Below are positions 1-10,586 of a stretch of 64,000 nt of DNA, in pieces (positions within the stretch are counted from its first letter, which is position 1; the number at the start of each line of letters is the position of its first letter). The stretch spans positions 3,348,001 through 3,412,000 of the forward strand of contig JAWQUS010000017.1 in assembly GCA_036365455.1 (NCBI GenBank), read 5' to 3'. Under the pieces are notes generated by a model that saw only the letters and a program-made list of their open reading frames with translations, made no database searches and was not told the origin of the DNA. The position numbers and the translations under genes are program-made. This stretch comes from Macrosoma leucophasiata. Lineage: Eukaryota > Arthropoda > Insecta > Lepidoptera > Hedylidae.

Positions 1-454
1 CTGTATTTCTTCAATACAAGAAGATCAACCATATTTACAAACCAACCATATTTAATTCGATAGTTTAACTCATCTTAACTTCTATTAGGCCTAATCCAGT
101 ATAAATTAAAGGTTTACATACTTAATCAGAAGCTTGATGGGATTTTATGACTTCACTGTTGCTTAGGACACTTACATACACCACTTAACTTTATAAATCC
201 GTAATGGGTGTTTTACTGAATTGTGATTTGCCTGTGTTATAAGTCGTTAGTAGGGTATTTGACTAATGTTTTTTTTATTGTGATTTCAAAAAGTATAAGA
301 TTTTTTAAAGTTTGTATAGTAAAAGTAATTGGAATTTGTACAAGGAATCTAATACTTTAGAAATAAAAAAAAAATAACAAATAATAATAATTAAAAAAAA
401 TGTTTTTAAATGTAAATGTTGTTTTTAAATGTTTATAATAATAATTATAAACAT
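1..454. other. AT-rich unassigned sequence
   Basis: Very AT-rich DNA with A and T homopolymer runs. I see no open reading frame, no repeat shared with the rest of the window and no RNA gene. Confidence 0.5.
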
Positions 455-602
455 ACCCCCTTATTCGTAAACGTATTTAAGCTTAAGTGTTGCTAATCTC
501 TGCTTTGTCTCTTTCTATCCTGCACATTTGACAATGCAACTGACAAAAACAAAGCATTCTGTAGCTAAAACGTATCTAATGTACGTTTATGACTAAGGGG
601 GT
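455..602 (+). mobile_element. Short MITE with CCCCCTTATTC ends, copy 1
   Basis: The segment opens with CCCCCTTATTCGTAAACG and closes with CGTTTATGACTAAGGGGG, which are near-perfect terminal inverted repeats. It is about 148 bp and non-coding. A second copy in opposite internal orientation lies at 57590-57725. The ends suggest a cut-and-paste DNA transposon derivative. The superfamily is not resolved because no clear target-site duplication is visible. Confidence 0.75.
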
Positions 603-1597
603 AAATATTTATTTTTAAATTTTTCTCTTTTTTATTTTGATAGTTCTTCTACAATAATGCACTGAATTTTATGTATATGCTTTTCCTTTCCATGTTACTT
701 CCGGACTATGTCATTTTAAAACAAAAATACACATCGCTATCGGGCAGACTGAGGTGACATTTTTTTTTACGATACGCCATCCGCCTTCTTTATTGCAAGG
801 AGATGTTGCAAAAATGTATGGACCTCCGGCCATGTATTGTACACAATATCATTAACAGGCAAAATCAATATAAAAACGTTTTTTACTGCATATTTTCACT
901 TATTTAGCTTTGTTTGCAGTTACAAAATATTATTTGCAGTTAGAATTGCAACTCAAACCAACATGGCGAAAATGGCGGGCGATGTCATTTTGACATTTTC
1001 ATTTTTTAAATTGTTTTTTGATTTCATAGAAATTGGAGAAAAACGTAATATTTTCTGAATACTATCGAAATCGATTTCATGTGTTAATACTAAGAACCTA
1101 GACTAATCGATTTCCAATTAAAAGAAGCGTCGGGTGTGTCGCCGCCATGTTGAATATGGTTGAAAATGATAAAATCATTTAAATTAAATGTGGTAATAAC
1201 TCTAAAATATATACTTGAATAAATTAATTGCATTTTTTTCGGATTCTTCTTTAATTTACCCATTTTTTGACGACGTGTACGATCTAGAGCCGAGCTCGCA
1301 ACATCTCCTTTGAATGTTTTTTTACCTCAACCTAGCCTCGCGAACCATTCATGGAATTAGTCTGTGTTCTGTAGCAAGTATTCGAGTTTAGTTTAATAAA
1401 TATACGCGAGCTAAATACGAAAACTAGTTTTATTTCAATGAGTGTAGCTCGCGAGATCCTTATAATTAATTACTTACTTAACATTTCTAACTTGATAAAA
1501 GTAACTAGAATGAATGTTGAAATAGATAAAATGAGTTACTCGTGACAAAAGTTTATTCACTTCACTACTAAGATAAAACCTGTTCATGAAACAACTT
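603..1597. other. Unassigned AT-rich sequence
   Basis: No gene is supported. Two details stand out. GGAGATGTTGC near 801 recurs inverted as GCAACATCTCC near 1300, so these may be the ends of an old element. A block at about 1422-1455, containing CTAGTTTTATTTCAATGAG and TAGCTCGCGAG, recurs at about 5195-5230. Confidence 0.4.
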
Positions 1598-1916
1598 GAA
1601 TAATAATTTCCTCCAGACCGAATTTCGGTTACGGCGGCAAATTTCAACGGAGACTAGCCAACTGCGCGGGAGATATTATAGTGCACAAGTGTATGCGCTA
1701 ACACAGGTGCACTCTCTATTCCCTCACTCTCATGGTCCGACGGGACGGCAATCCGACAGGACCGGAGAGAGATCGCAGGACGGACGACTTTACGTACTCT
1801 CCGAGGTACCGGCACCAGACTCCGGGCTATTATTAGGAATTTGAAAAGACCAATAACAAACGTTCCCGACCTAGGGGTCGAACCCGGGACTTCAGGCTTG
1901 ACCATGAGCCAACGAG
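1598..1916 (-). repeat. Family F tRNA-derived SINE, full length
   Basis: Read on the minus strand, the head carries a box A (TGGCTCATGGT) and a box B (GGTTCGACCCC) in tRNA-like spacing near 1865-1910. A body of about 230 bp follows. These are the internal RNA polymerase III promoter elements of tRNA-derived SINEs. A head-less sense copy lies at 31250-31545. Short ORF-like frames here are chance reading of the SINE body. Confidence 0.85.
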
Positions 1917-2030
1917 GCAGTCAATCAATGAAACATCTTTATTAGAACTATATGTGACTATCGACTCCCCAAGTTTTACAGTTTTTAAATTTGAACTCAG
2001 AAGCAAGTCTGTTTGATAAGTGTATATGTA

Positions 2031-2031
2031 G

Positions 2032-2064
<33 letters not shown>
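2031..2064. repeat. (TA)n microsatellite
   Basis: Uninterrupted TA dinucleotide run of about 15 repeats, flanked by GTAT-type repeats. Confidence 0.95.
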
Positions 2065-2068
<4 letters not shown>

Positions 2069-2200
2069 TAAATAAGTAAGTTTAGTATCGATATTTTAGT
2101 ATTTGCTTATTAAATCATATAATATGTCATTATGGTTAGTAAATCTTTTAGTTTATAACTAATTCTCAATGCACCAACATATTTTTTTTCTCAACACAAC

Positions 2201-2280
2201 CCCAAGGTTGACTGGTCGAGAATGCTTCATAGCATTAAGTCCGCCTCATGTACTTGTAAGTGCAATAAATAAATAAATAA
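2201..2280 (+). mobile_element. LINE 3' terminal fragment with (AAAT)n tail
   Basis: The sequence around AAGGTTGACTGGTCGAGAA, then CATTAAGTCCGCC, ending in a GCAATAAATAAATAAATA tail, resembles a 3' end commonly seen on lepidopteran LINEs. No coding part remains. The clade is from memory of the sequence type, so only the truncated-tail interpretation is firm. Confidence 0.55.
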
Positions 2281-2380
2281 GTGAAGTAGTCTAGACGATT
2301 ATTTTTAAATCAAAATCACGTTTAGACCAAGTCAACTAGGTCAAAATGTCAAAAGAAATGTATTTTGTTTATAGTTTTGT

Positions 2381-2766
2381 CTTAATAAAAAACAATTTTG
2401 ACACTTGAGTCTAACGAAAATTGGCATTTTAAAGCTTTATAAGTCACGAACAGTTAACTTAATCGAAGACTGATGTTTGCACACCCCTAACATTTTTAGA
2501 AGACCTATCCAACGATACCTATAAAAAATGAAAAGTAAAATATCATGTAAGGGGTCATCGTTTCATGTAGGGGAGGTACCCTAAATATTTTTTTCCATGT
2601 TCTTATTCTACCACTTTCTCGGCGTGATTAAGATGTATACTTGTGCCAAATTCCAAGTCTTTAATACCAACAGTTTTTGCGCTTAACCGCGGACGGACAA
2701 ACAGACAGACAGACGGACATGGTGGAACTGTAAGGGTTCCTTATTTACTACGGATCCCTAAAAAAC
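2381..2766 (+). mobile_element. Family H element, 3' half
   Basis: Matches the complete copy at 41953-42617 from its CACTTGAG region to its right end. It contains ACCGCGGACGG, a short GACA repeat and the terminal TTTACTACGG-ATCCCTAAAA. The left half and left inverted end are missing. Confidence 0.8.
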
Positions 2767-2829
2767 TACTTACAACTGAAAAAAAAAATTAGGAATATCC
2801 AGAAACTTCATAAAAGTCCCAATGCGTGC

Positions 2830-3190
2830 AACATAATACGAACTAGCGAGGCGATATATCGATACAGTCGGCAATGTTCAGCGGCGCGATGTTTGCTACC
2901 CTCTGTGTGCTTACCGATACCCGTTTAGATACGTGGTATACGATGAAACTATCACGAAATGAGATGTATCCACACGTGCGTTCGAGGGGTTGTAACACAC
3001 GATTTTGACGTGACAACGTCTTAAATTAGGTTGCGGCTCGGAGTCACTCATGAAAAAATGTAACGCCCGGTAACGTAACGATGAGTCACCGAACGAGAGA
3101 GAGGCCTGCCGGACCGGCGAATGCCTTTCTACCGAGAAAAAGACGTTGTCACGTAAAATCTTCGCCCGTAAAACCGACTTTACAGGCAAC
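2830..3190. other. Unassigned segment with an internal inverted repeat
   Basis: ACGTGACAACGTCTT near 3009 pairs perfectly with AAGACGTTGTCACGT near 3141. An inner pair of GAGTCACTCAT / ATGAGTCACC lies between them. The layout resembles an old palindromic MITE, but I see no second copy in the window. Confidence 0.45.
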
Positions 3191-3195
3191 CAGTT

Positions 3196-3310
3196 TTTTT
3201 TGTACTATAAAAGTGTCAAACAAGCATTCAGCTTTGTGGCTGAAATTATGATTTTCTTTCTTTTTTTTTACTGTAAGTGGCAAACAAGTATCTAGTTCAT
3301 ATTGATGTTA
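3196..3310 (-). repeat. Family A 3' tail fragments (two stacked tails)
   Basis: Two successive short blocks each begin with a T-run and GGCAAACAAG-like sequence, the reverse complement of the family A 3' end. They directly precede the larger copy at 3322-3604, so several truncated tails are stacked in one place. Confidence 0.65.
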
Positions 3311-3321
3311 AGAAACGACTT

Positions 3322-3604
3322 TTTTATGTAATGGAAGTGACAAACAAGCATGCAGTTCACATTGATGTTAAGTGATTACTGCAGCCTATAGACACCCACA
3401 CAAAGACCAAGATCAAAATGCAGATGCGTTACGACTCCTGAGGTCTAAGGTGTTATGCCTCTGTGTCGGAAATTACAGGGCCGTACATTACCATCTGACC
3501 GGAACACGATATTGCTGAACACTATCATTTAGCGGCAAGTATATTAGGTAATGCGGTGATCCCTACGCCCGCGAGCTCCGTCACTGGAGCTCTACCACTA
3601 GTAA
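3322..3604 (-). repeat. Family A retroposon, near full length
   Basis: Poly-T then AAGCATGCAGTTCACATTGA at the left and GAGCTCCGTCACTGGAGCTC at the right, the complete family A pattern on the minus strand. Family members share a 7-bp hairpin near the 5' end and an A tail at the 3' end. Confidence 0.9.
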
Positions 3605-3605
3605 A

Positions 3606-3780
3606 ATCATCTGTACTCTCTTTATTTAGGGGTACTCCCCTACATGTAACACGCGGATATTTTTTTTTATTTTTCGTTTTCTATATAGTGTCAGATATTT
3701 TTGGATAGGTCTTTCAAAAATGTTAAGGTCGTGGAAACATCTTTTGCCGATTCAGTTAACTGTTCGTGACTTAATCAGTT
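3606..3780 (-). mobile_element. Family H internal fragment
   Basis: Matches the interior of the minus-strand copy at 58695-59303, from the TTAGGGGTACTCCCCTACAT-like block to GTGACTTAAT. Both termini are absent. It abuts the family A copy to its left. Confidence 0.75.
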
Positions 3781-3798
3781 GGAATACTGTGCGCACTA

Positions 3799-4003
3799 TG
3801 AAAAATACGCTTACACTCACAGCCCCACAGTAGGTATAAACCTGTGTCGTGGGTGCCGTTGTACACATACAACACATACACAAACACCCAGACCCGAAAC
3901 AAATATCTGTAGGCCATACAAATATTTGTCCCAGTGCGGGGATCGAACCCGCGAGCCTTCGATTCAAACGATGGTTTCACACCGCTGGACTAACCGGGTC
4001 GTC
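3799..4003 (-). repeat. Family B tRNA-derived SINE
   Basis: Minus-strand tRNA-like head GACGACCCGGTTAGTCCAGC with box A, then box B near 3940 in altered form. A body of about 120 bp ends in GTGAGTGTAAGCGTATTTT. Eight copies are present in the window. Confidence 0.88.
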
Positions 4004-4039
4004 AACTGTGCACATCTACCAGTAAACGCTCAGTGAAGG

Positions 4040-4110
4040 CTACTCGTACATCGAAGCACGAGTTCTACGAGTAGCTACGAGCGCTACGAAATATGCTACG
4101 AGGCCTTCAT
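4040..4110. repeat. Short CTACGA-rich imperfect repeat
   Basis: The motif CTACGA recurs at close, irregular spacing within 55 bp, enclosed by GAAGGC and GCCTTC, which could pair. Non-coding; origin unknown. Confidence 0.5.
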
Positions 4111-4179
4111 CTCTATGGAAAACTTCAAACGCTTTGTACTGGACTACAAATATTTTAATTTAAAATAGTTGTTATAATA

Positions 4180-4368
4180 CTGGTGGTAGAGCTCCAGTGA
4201 CGGAGCTCGCGGGCGTAGGCACCACCGCATTACCTAATATACTTGCCGCTAAATGGTAGTGTTCAACACTACCGTGTTCCGGTCAGGTGGTAATGTACGG
4301 CCCTGTAATTTCCGGCACAGAGGCATAAGACCTTAGGCCTCAGGAGTGGTAAGACATAAAAAAAAAAA
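4180..4368 (+). repeat. Family A copy with internal deletion
   Basis: The 5' part is intact from ACTGGTGGTAGAGCTCC to CTCAGGAGTGGTAA. It then jumps directly to GACATAAAAAAAA, losing about 110 bp of the 3' half but keeping the A tail. Confidence 0.88.
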
Positions 4369-4577
4369 TCTACTGATGCACTTAACTATATCCTTAAGTG
4401 TAGTTTTATTGGTAGTTATTTTATGGGTGATGAATATTATTTTATAACACTTCCCTCAATTGACAAGCCAACATCACGATATTACATTGGATTTCTCTCT
4501 GTCTTCTCTCTTTTCTTAAATATATTAGAAACTAATACTGACATTAAAATCATCAACTTACCAACGATCCGACATAT

Positions 4578-4625
4578 TTTTAACAGAATCAGAATCAGAA
4601 ACTCATTTATTCATTTACGGTAACA
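4578..4625 (-). mobile_element. Probable LINE 3' tail
   Basis: CAGAATCAGAATCAGAAACT followed by CATTTATTCATTTA has the look of a reversed LINE 3' end with a simple-repeat tail. No coding sequence is attached. Confidence 0.35.
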
Positions 4626-4796
4626 GGCACCTTTTATGACACGTCAAAAACAAACAAAATAAATTAAAGCGAATAACAATTGATATACATGTCAAACAAG
4701 ATAAAAAATATATGTAAAGTCAAGAATATCACTAAGATAAAACTAAATGTCATAAACTAATGTAAAAGTATATCAGTTTAACAGTTACATATATAC

Positions 4797-4880
4797 TTAT
4801 GTATGTATCTTCACGCCAGGTACCTAACGGGGTTGGCAGAGAGTGTAGAGCGCCAGATATCCCAGTCCTGACAAATTTGG
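4797..4880 (-). mobile_element. RTE-like LINE 3' fragment
   Basis: About 80 bp from TATGTATGTATCTTCACGCC matches the 3' end of the RTE-like element at 13813-14858, including the CATA-type tail. It is a severely 5'-truncated copy encoding only the last residues of the reverse-transcriptase ORF. Confidence 0.85.
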
Positions 4881-5099
4881 TTTCACATATTTGTATTAAC
4901 TGTTATTGTTACCTTCTAGTAGCTATGTACCATGTATTTTTAAAGTCAACACACCTAAGTGGACAAGTGTTTATGTTTTCTTTTAATCTCCAACGTGATA
5001 TCAGAGTTTCTCTCCATTGTTGTATAAATAGAAAATGCTATTCTTCCTTGTAAGAAAGGATTATGAGGGTATTAACATTCGTAAAACATTGAAATTAAA

Positions 5100-5230
5100 C
5101 TAGTTTTCAGATTTATCTCGCGTATATTATACTAAAATGATTATTTAAAATCGAACCCGACGCTTCGCTTTCGCGTCGCTTTTCAGCTTTCGTGAAAACT
5201 AGTTTTATTTCAATGAGTGTAGCTCGCAAA
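5100..5230. repeat. Foldback-like repeat with CTAGTTTTATTTCAATGAG
   Basis: ACTAGTTTTCA near 5098 and GAAAACTAGTTTTATTTCAA near 5193 are inverted relative to each other and enclose a GC-richer CGCTTCGC segment. The right part recurs near 1422. Likely a small non-autonomous DNA element. Confidence 0.5.
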
Positions 5231-5433
5231 AACCTAAGAACATAGTTTTTTGAAAACAAATATTTCATTTCACATATGGTACAATTTGAGGACGTTTGCA
5301 CCAGCACGATACCTAAATAATATGCCAAAAAATACAGTGGCCAACACTGTTATGATAAAATTGTAATATATAACTCCGAAATTACTATCACAGAGGCAGA
5401 ACTTCAGAGGTAGCAACGCATTCGTTGTTTTAC

Positions 5434-5815
5434 TCGTGGTAGAGCTCCAGTGACGGAGCTCGCGGGCGTAGGCACCACCGTATTACCTAATATACTTACT
5501 GCTAAATGGTAGGCCTCCCCCCCAAAAAAGGGGAGAGACTCGTGCCCAGCAGTGGGACGTATAATGGGTTGCCATTATTATTATTATTTATTATTATAAA
5601 TGGTAGTGTTCAGCACTATCGTGTTCCGGTCAGGTGGCAATGTACGGCCCTGTAATTGCCGGCACAGGAGCATAACACCTAATGCCTCAGGAGTGGCAGC
5701 GGATCTGCATTTTGACATCTAGTCATTGTGTGGGTGTCTATAGGCTGCAGTCATCACTTTAACATCAATGTGAACTGCATGCTTGTTTACCACTTCCATT
5801 ACATTAAAAAAAAAT
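5434..5815 (+). repeat. Family A copy interrupted by a family D fragment
   Basis: Full-length family A sequence with its hairpin and A tail, split at 5511/5597 by 85 bp of foreign sequence. TAAATGGTA is duplicated on both sides, so the insertion is younger than this copy. A further degenerate A fragment lies just upstream at about 5375-5424. Confidence 0.92.
5512..5596 (+). repeat. Family D 3' fragment, inserted with TSD
   Basis: Only the last ~85 bp of family D is present: GGGGAGAGACTCGTGCCCAG through GGGACGTATAATGGGTTGCC and a TTA repeat tail. It is flanked by TAAATGGTA on both sides. Severe 5' truncation with a target-site duplication is the signature of LINE-machinery retroposition. Confidence 0.92.
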
Positions 5816-6036
5816 ATATTTATTACCCTCCGGTTCTTAGTCTTATATTTTTGTACAGATGTCTTCAGGCTCCAGTAGTTTACCATTCATGTGAAGTTAC
5901 TTGTTTGCCACTATAATTGGATATAAAAACAAACTAGTAGTTTGAAATAAAGGTCCTGTTATAAAACTCCTCTCCAAAACCAAACAATTAGTAGGGCTGA
6001 TGCACAAACCGAATCGTCGCATCAATTAAGCTAATG

Positions 6037-6992
6037 AAAATTTAACTGAAAATTTGTCATCAAATCGTTCTATACTTAGAACAATTTGTGTTTAGCCACA
6101 TAGCAAAGGATAACTTGATATATCGACCACGCCACGATCTCGAATGGGCAGTAAGTAATAAATTTATGGGGCCGTTACTGTCCCAATGCCATGTTTCATC
6201 GAAAGCTGAACAAATATGCTGCGGGAGTCAGCGATATTATTGAAAGGATTTTTCACTGTTATTATTACGTTTTTACTATATTGACGACCCGGTTAGTCCA
6301 GTGGTGTGAGATGACCGTTTGGTTCGAAGGGTCGCGGGTTCGATCCCCGCACCGGGACTAATATTTGCATGGCCTACAGATATTTGTTTCGGGTCTTGTG
6401 TATGTGTTGTATGTGTACAATGGCACCCACGACACAGGTTTATACCTACTGTGGGGCTGTGAGTATAAGCGTATTTTATTTTTATTTTATTATCTAATTG
6501 TTTTATTGAAATGAATAATCACACTGGTAACAATTATTAAATATACCGAAATATTTCAGAAAAGCATAAATTGACACTAAACGGGTTGTTGACAATTTCG
6601 GAAATTCTAATTTAGTGATCCTTTATTACCATATTGCTGTTGAAGGCCGAAAATCACAAACATTTTTTTGTATGTAATTGAAAGTGCTAAAATCCAACTA
6701 AGAATTGAGCCCAATCACATTACGGTACAAAAGATTTGAGAGCGATACTGAGTTCCATAGTCGCTTGGGCAATCTCCTTTAACTGAAAATTTATTATCAA
6801 ATCGTTCCATACTTAGAACAATTTGTGTTTAGCCACACAGCAAAGGATAACTTGATATATCGACCACGCCACGATCTCGAATGGGCAGTAAGTAATAAAT
6901 TTATGGGGCCATTACTGTCCCAATGCCATGTTTCATCGAAAGCTGAACAAATATGCTGCGGGAGTCAGTAATATTAATGAAAGGATTTTATT
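6037..6992. repeat. Direct duplication of a ~215-bp block
   Basis: About 6040-6255 recurs at about 6780-6992 with only a few differences. The shared block contains CGACCACGCCACGATCTCGA and ATGCTGCGGGAGTCAG. The copies are about 740 bp apart, in the same orientation, with a family B SINE in the spacer. The ends are not TG...CA, so a retroviral-type LTR pair is not supported; a local tandem duplication is simpler. Confidence 0.8.
6283..6480 (+). repeat. Family B tRNA-derived SINE
   Basis: GACGACCCGGTTAGTCCAGT with box A (TAGTCCAGTGG) and a perfect box B (GGTTCGATCCC) at 6339-6349. The head ends in CACCGGG, able to pair with CCCGGTT. The tail is T-rich after GTATTTTA. It lies between the two halves of the 215-bp duplication. 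Confidence 0.9.
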
Positions 6993-7072
6993 TTCATTCT
7001 AATCCCATGTATTTTACCTTATGGATGTTTGACAGATCACAGAAATAAAAAAAAACTTAAAAAGAAACACTT

Positions 7073-7274
7073 AAGCCTTATTCAGACCTGAGAGTGATTC
7101 GCTATCACCTCCCCACCGGTAGCGGATTCCACGTGACGATGCGGTATACGGCTGTATCGACTATGTTCCGTTCTAGTCGCGGAACTTCATATAAAGCACC
7201 CGAGCGAAACCCGCTCGGTAATTCCACTCCCCACGTCGGTTGCGAATATCGCGCAGCTATGAATAGGGCTTATT
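7073..7274. mobile_element. MITE with AAGCC(T)TATTCA inverted ends
   Basis: TAAGCCTTATTCAGAC at the left and TGAATAGGGCTTATTGA at the right are inverted repeats enclosing about 170 bp of GC-richer non-coding sequence. Single copy in this window. Confidence 0.6.
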
Positions 7275-7311
7275 GATGCAGCTGTGAGACATCCAGTAAA
7301 TAGGTGAAATC

Positions 7312-7380
7312 GTTTTTTTGTACATTTTTTAAAGTGATGAAAGTGTAAACAAGTATGTGCTTCCATTGATGTCAAGTGAA
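7312..7380 (-). repeat. Family A 3' tail fragment
   Basis: T-run, GTGTAAACAAGTATG and CATTGATGTCAAGTG are the reverse complement of the last ~65 bp of family A, strongly diverged. Confidence 0.55.
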
Positions 7381-8062
7381 ACTTTATTATCGAATCCTAA
7401 ATACATTTGCACAATGACTACAAATAGGCTGCATCTCGTTACGTCTTAACATATTAAGCTATATTAACTAAAGTACTAGACAGGACATTCCCCTTGGTAG
7501 AATGGTTCTAGTTTTTTGCCTACAATTAATCACACTTTCCCATGTTATCATGACAGCTAACGTGAAATCGTCATACTAAATATCTGTCAAATAACTTTAA
7601 AAACGGGACCGCTTGCTTTTGCCCGTGTCTTAATATTAACATGTATACACATTGATAAACCTAACTAGGATCATTGCAAACTTTTCAACCTTGTTATGTA
7701 TTTCATATCTCCATTCATAGATCCTAAATTCCTGAATATCATAATCATGCATAATATTCTGTCATATAAATATGTCGGTTAGTCAAAGCGGGTCAACGTT
7801 GTTTGTCTATGAAGTACACACACATACATTTCGTTTTTGGGTTTATGTCACTGTAGGGGTCAATAGAAGTTTATTTACTTAACTAATGCTGTCCGACTGC
7901 CCCAAAAGCCGTACTTAAATGTATTCTTAAGATACAACTTAAGAAGGTAAACCGCATCGTTGCTTTGTAGGGTTCCGTTCGTCGAAAGGAAAAATCGGAA
8001 CCGATTTGAAGTAAATTAGCTATGACGAAGTAACGGACATTTATACAGATGGCACAAGCGAC
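7381..8062. other. Unassigned sequence
   Basis: No repeat with another copy in the window, no RNA gene and no credible coding stretch. Short open frames lack coding character. Confidence 0.4.
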
Positions 8063-8150
8063 CTTTTTTGTGCAATTAAGGTGGCACACAAGTATACAGT
8101 TAACATTGATGTTAAGTTATGATTGCAGCCTATAGACACTCACATAAAGA
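8063..8150 (-). repeat. Family A 3' fragment
   Basis: TTTTTTTGTGCAATTAAGGT then ACACAAGTATACAGTTAACA to GCCTATAGACACTCACAT is the 3' end of family A, diverged. The 5' two-thirds are missing. Confidence 0.75.
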
Positions 8151-9167
8151 TTTATTTTTTTCAAATTTAACTCTTGGTTATCCATAACACTGCTGAAGGA
8201 AAATCATTTTGTCACGGGAAAACAATTACTGAAATTTCACCCCGTATATATCGGACAATAAAATAATAATCTTTATATTTTCAATAGCCGTAATTGGCTT
8301 CTTACAGTTGAAGATAACCTCACCTTGACGATGAGTACAAAGAAATATAACGAAGCTCATTTGTAACTGAAACCAGCTCCGATGCGAACATACAAAAACA
8401 AAGTCTCCATTTACCCAAAATATCCGCAAAATATCTATTTTCGTTCCGGAACACAAAGCAATTATGGAACAAATAGACAAAAGTGAAAAGGTCCCCCATT
8501 GATAATTGTGAGACACGCATCGATAGATATCGCTGTGGGGTTACTGTAGGCTAACCATGGCTTCTAAATAAGGAGGAGTTTAAAAAACATAAAAAATACA
8601 TAATCATGACTGTATTTCAGAAATATATACATTAATTATTTTTACCGCTACGATCTAGCCTGTATCTGTATTATGATAATACAGATAGTAATAAAATGTG
8701 TTTTGTATAATTTTCTCAGTCTCTCCAACTTGCACTTATCATTGTCACTCTACACGTTCCAAATTTACTCAAAAACGGTATGCCGTAAATATTTCTTTGA
8801 TGTGTAATGAAATTGATTTATATATTTAAGTGTAATTTGATTGATGAAGATGCTTTAAGGTATGCTCAAGATCTCGATTATTGTGTTCAAATTAATTGGT
8901 TGGTAATTCTTATACAAAATAAATTTGTTTATTTTTTACAAACAACTCGCCCGGCTTCGCTCGGGTGCAATGTAGATTGTTACTGGTGATTTGATGCCAT
9001 TTTCAATCACAAATTTCTACCGATTCAACTGTTTAAAAAGATAATTGACGACTTACCGTTATGTCAAACGTTATAAGGTTTGCATTAGAAAAATAGATAT
9101 GGTCGTTTTAGTTTTCTTAAAATTTCTAATTTTTCGCGCAATTATCTTTTTTCCAGACAATCCCTAT
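8151..9167. other. Unassigned sequence with a Helitron-end relic
   Basis: Mostly featureless AT-rich DNA. At about 8944-8971, ACTCGCCCGGCTTCGCTCGG looks like an eroded lepidopteran Helitron 3' end on the minus strand. I do not support the short open frames on either strand. Confidence 0.4.
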
Positions 9168-9380
9168 CCCTACTAACATTATTAATGCGAAAGTAACTCT
9201 GTCTGTCTGTTTGTCTGTTACCTTTTCACTTCCAAACGACTGAACCGATTTTAATGAAATTTGGTACAGAGATAAAGCTGACTTTGAAAAAGAACATAGG
9301 CACAAGAACTTATTTATAAAACGAAGAGTTATTTATAAAACGACATCCACGCGGGCAAAACCGCGGGCAAGAGCTAGTTA
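9168..9380 (+). mobile_element. Non-autonomous Helitron (Lep-type)
   Basis: Starts in CTACTAACATTATTAATGCG, contains GTCTGTCTGT repeats and the phrase TGAACCGATTTTAATGAAAT, and ends in a GC-rich hairpin region (CCGCGGGCAAGAGCTAGT). CTAGT preceded by a hairpin is the usual Helitron 3' terminus in Lepidoptera. A sister copy lies at 54765-54960. No coding sequence. Confidence 0.85.
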
Positions 9381-9670
9381 TAAATGCAACACAAAAGTAT
9401 CAAAACGTTTTAAAAGTGTAATAAAAAAGAATGAAAGAAATATTTAATTGGATGTGAAAGAAGTCTAAACATCCAAAAATAAATCCCGAGTTTATGAAAT
9501 TAAATTCCTTCAGAAGGCTTACTTATAAACTTATAGTCAAATAATAAAGAAAATTCGGAAAAGAAGTAAAGAAAAATCGTTATGTTTCAAATGAATATAA
9601 AGATAGAAAAAAATATATAAAAACTTCAGCAGTAAATCTGGTATTACATTTTGAAAAACATAACGATTTT

Positions 9671-9872
9671 GACGACCCGGTTAGTCCAGAGGTGTGAGAT
9701 GACCGTTTGATTCGAAGGGTCGCGGGTGCGATCCCCGCACCGGGATAAATATTTGTATGGCCTACAGATATTTGTTTCGGGTCTGGGTGTTTGTGTATGT
9801 GTTGTATGTGTACAGCGGCACCCACGACACAGGTTTATACCTACTGTAAGGCTGTGAGTGTAAGCGTATTTT
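9671..9872 (+). repeat. Family B tRNA-derived SINE
   Basis: Complete copy with box A TAGTCCAGAGG and box B mutated to GGTGCGATCCC, so its internal promoter is probably damaged. The body contains TTTGTTTCGGGTCTGGGTGT. Confidence 0.9.
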
Positions 9873-10197
9873 TAACATTACTTAAATAACGTTCAGTATT
9901 CGTACATCGCACAGGACATTTATTAAGTTAACCAATGGATATAGGGTGTAAAAAAAAAACAAACAAATGTTCGACCATTTGAGGGAATATTTATGCCTCA
10001 TCAAGTACCGGGCAAAATAAAATAAGAAATCCAAACAATAGTTATAAATCTTTAAATTATAAACAACTATTTGTGTAGCGACGTCTTTTTTATGGCTTTA
10101 TCAGCATTTTTACATGGATCGGCGCCACGTATGGTGCATATAGCAAATATTTATTGACAACGGTGGCCACTACCCATTGCCTGTCGCTTTGTCTGTT
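9873..10197. other. Unassigned sequence
   Basis: No repeat partner, RNA gene or coding stretch recognised. Ends in a long T-run belonging to the adjacent family A tail. Confidence 0.35.
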
Positions 10198-10388
10198 ATT
10201 TTTTTTTTTTTTTTTTTATGTTTCAAAAGTGGCAAACAAGCATACAGTTCACATTGATGTTAAGTGATGACTGCAGCCTATAGACACCCACACAATGACC
10301 AGAGGTAAAAATGCAGATGCGTTACCACTTCTGAGGCCTAAGGTGTTATGCCTCTGTGCCGGAAATTACAGGGCCGTACAAAAATGTT
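10198..10388 (-). repeat. Family A, 5'-truncated with long A tail
   Basis: Long T-run then family A 3' half on the minus strand, ending abruptly after TTACAGGGCCGTAC. The hairpin-bearing 5' part is absent, as expected from incomplete reverse transcription. Confidence 0.9.
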
Positions 10389-10586
10389 ATCCTATGAAAG
10401 TGAAAAAATGTACAAAAAATCACTCAAAAGAAAATCGTGATCAGGTTCATGTATTTGCAACGCGATACTGAATAATACCACATGCAGTCGGACCCTACCT
10501 TTTGTCACACTGTAAGTTGAAAGTAATATGTACATATAATATGAGCTGAGCTGTGAATTGAAAGTAATATGTTACTAGATTCTTAC

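Noticed and set aside
6037..6992. LTR pair of a short retrotransposon
   Set aside because: The duplicated block does not start TG or end CA. No primer-binding site or polypurine tract is seen, and the spacer encodes nothing.
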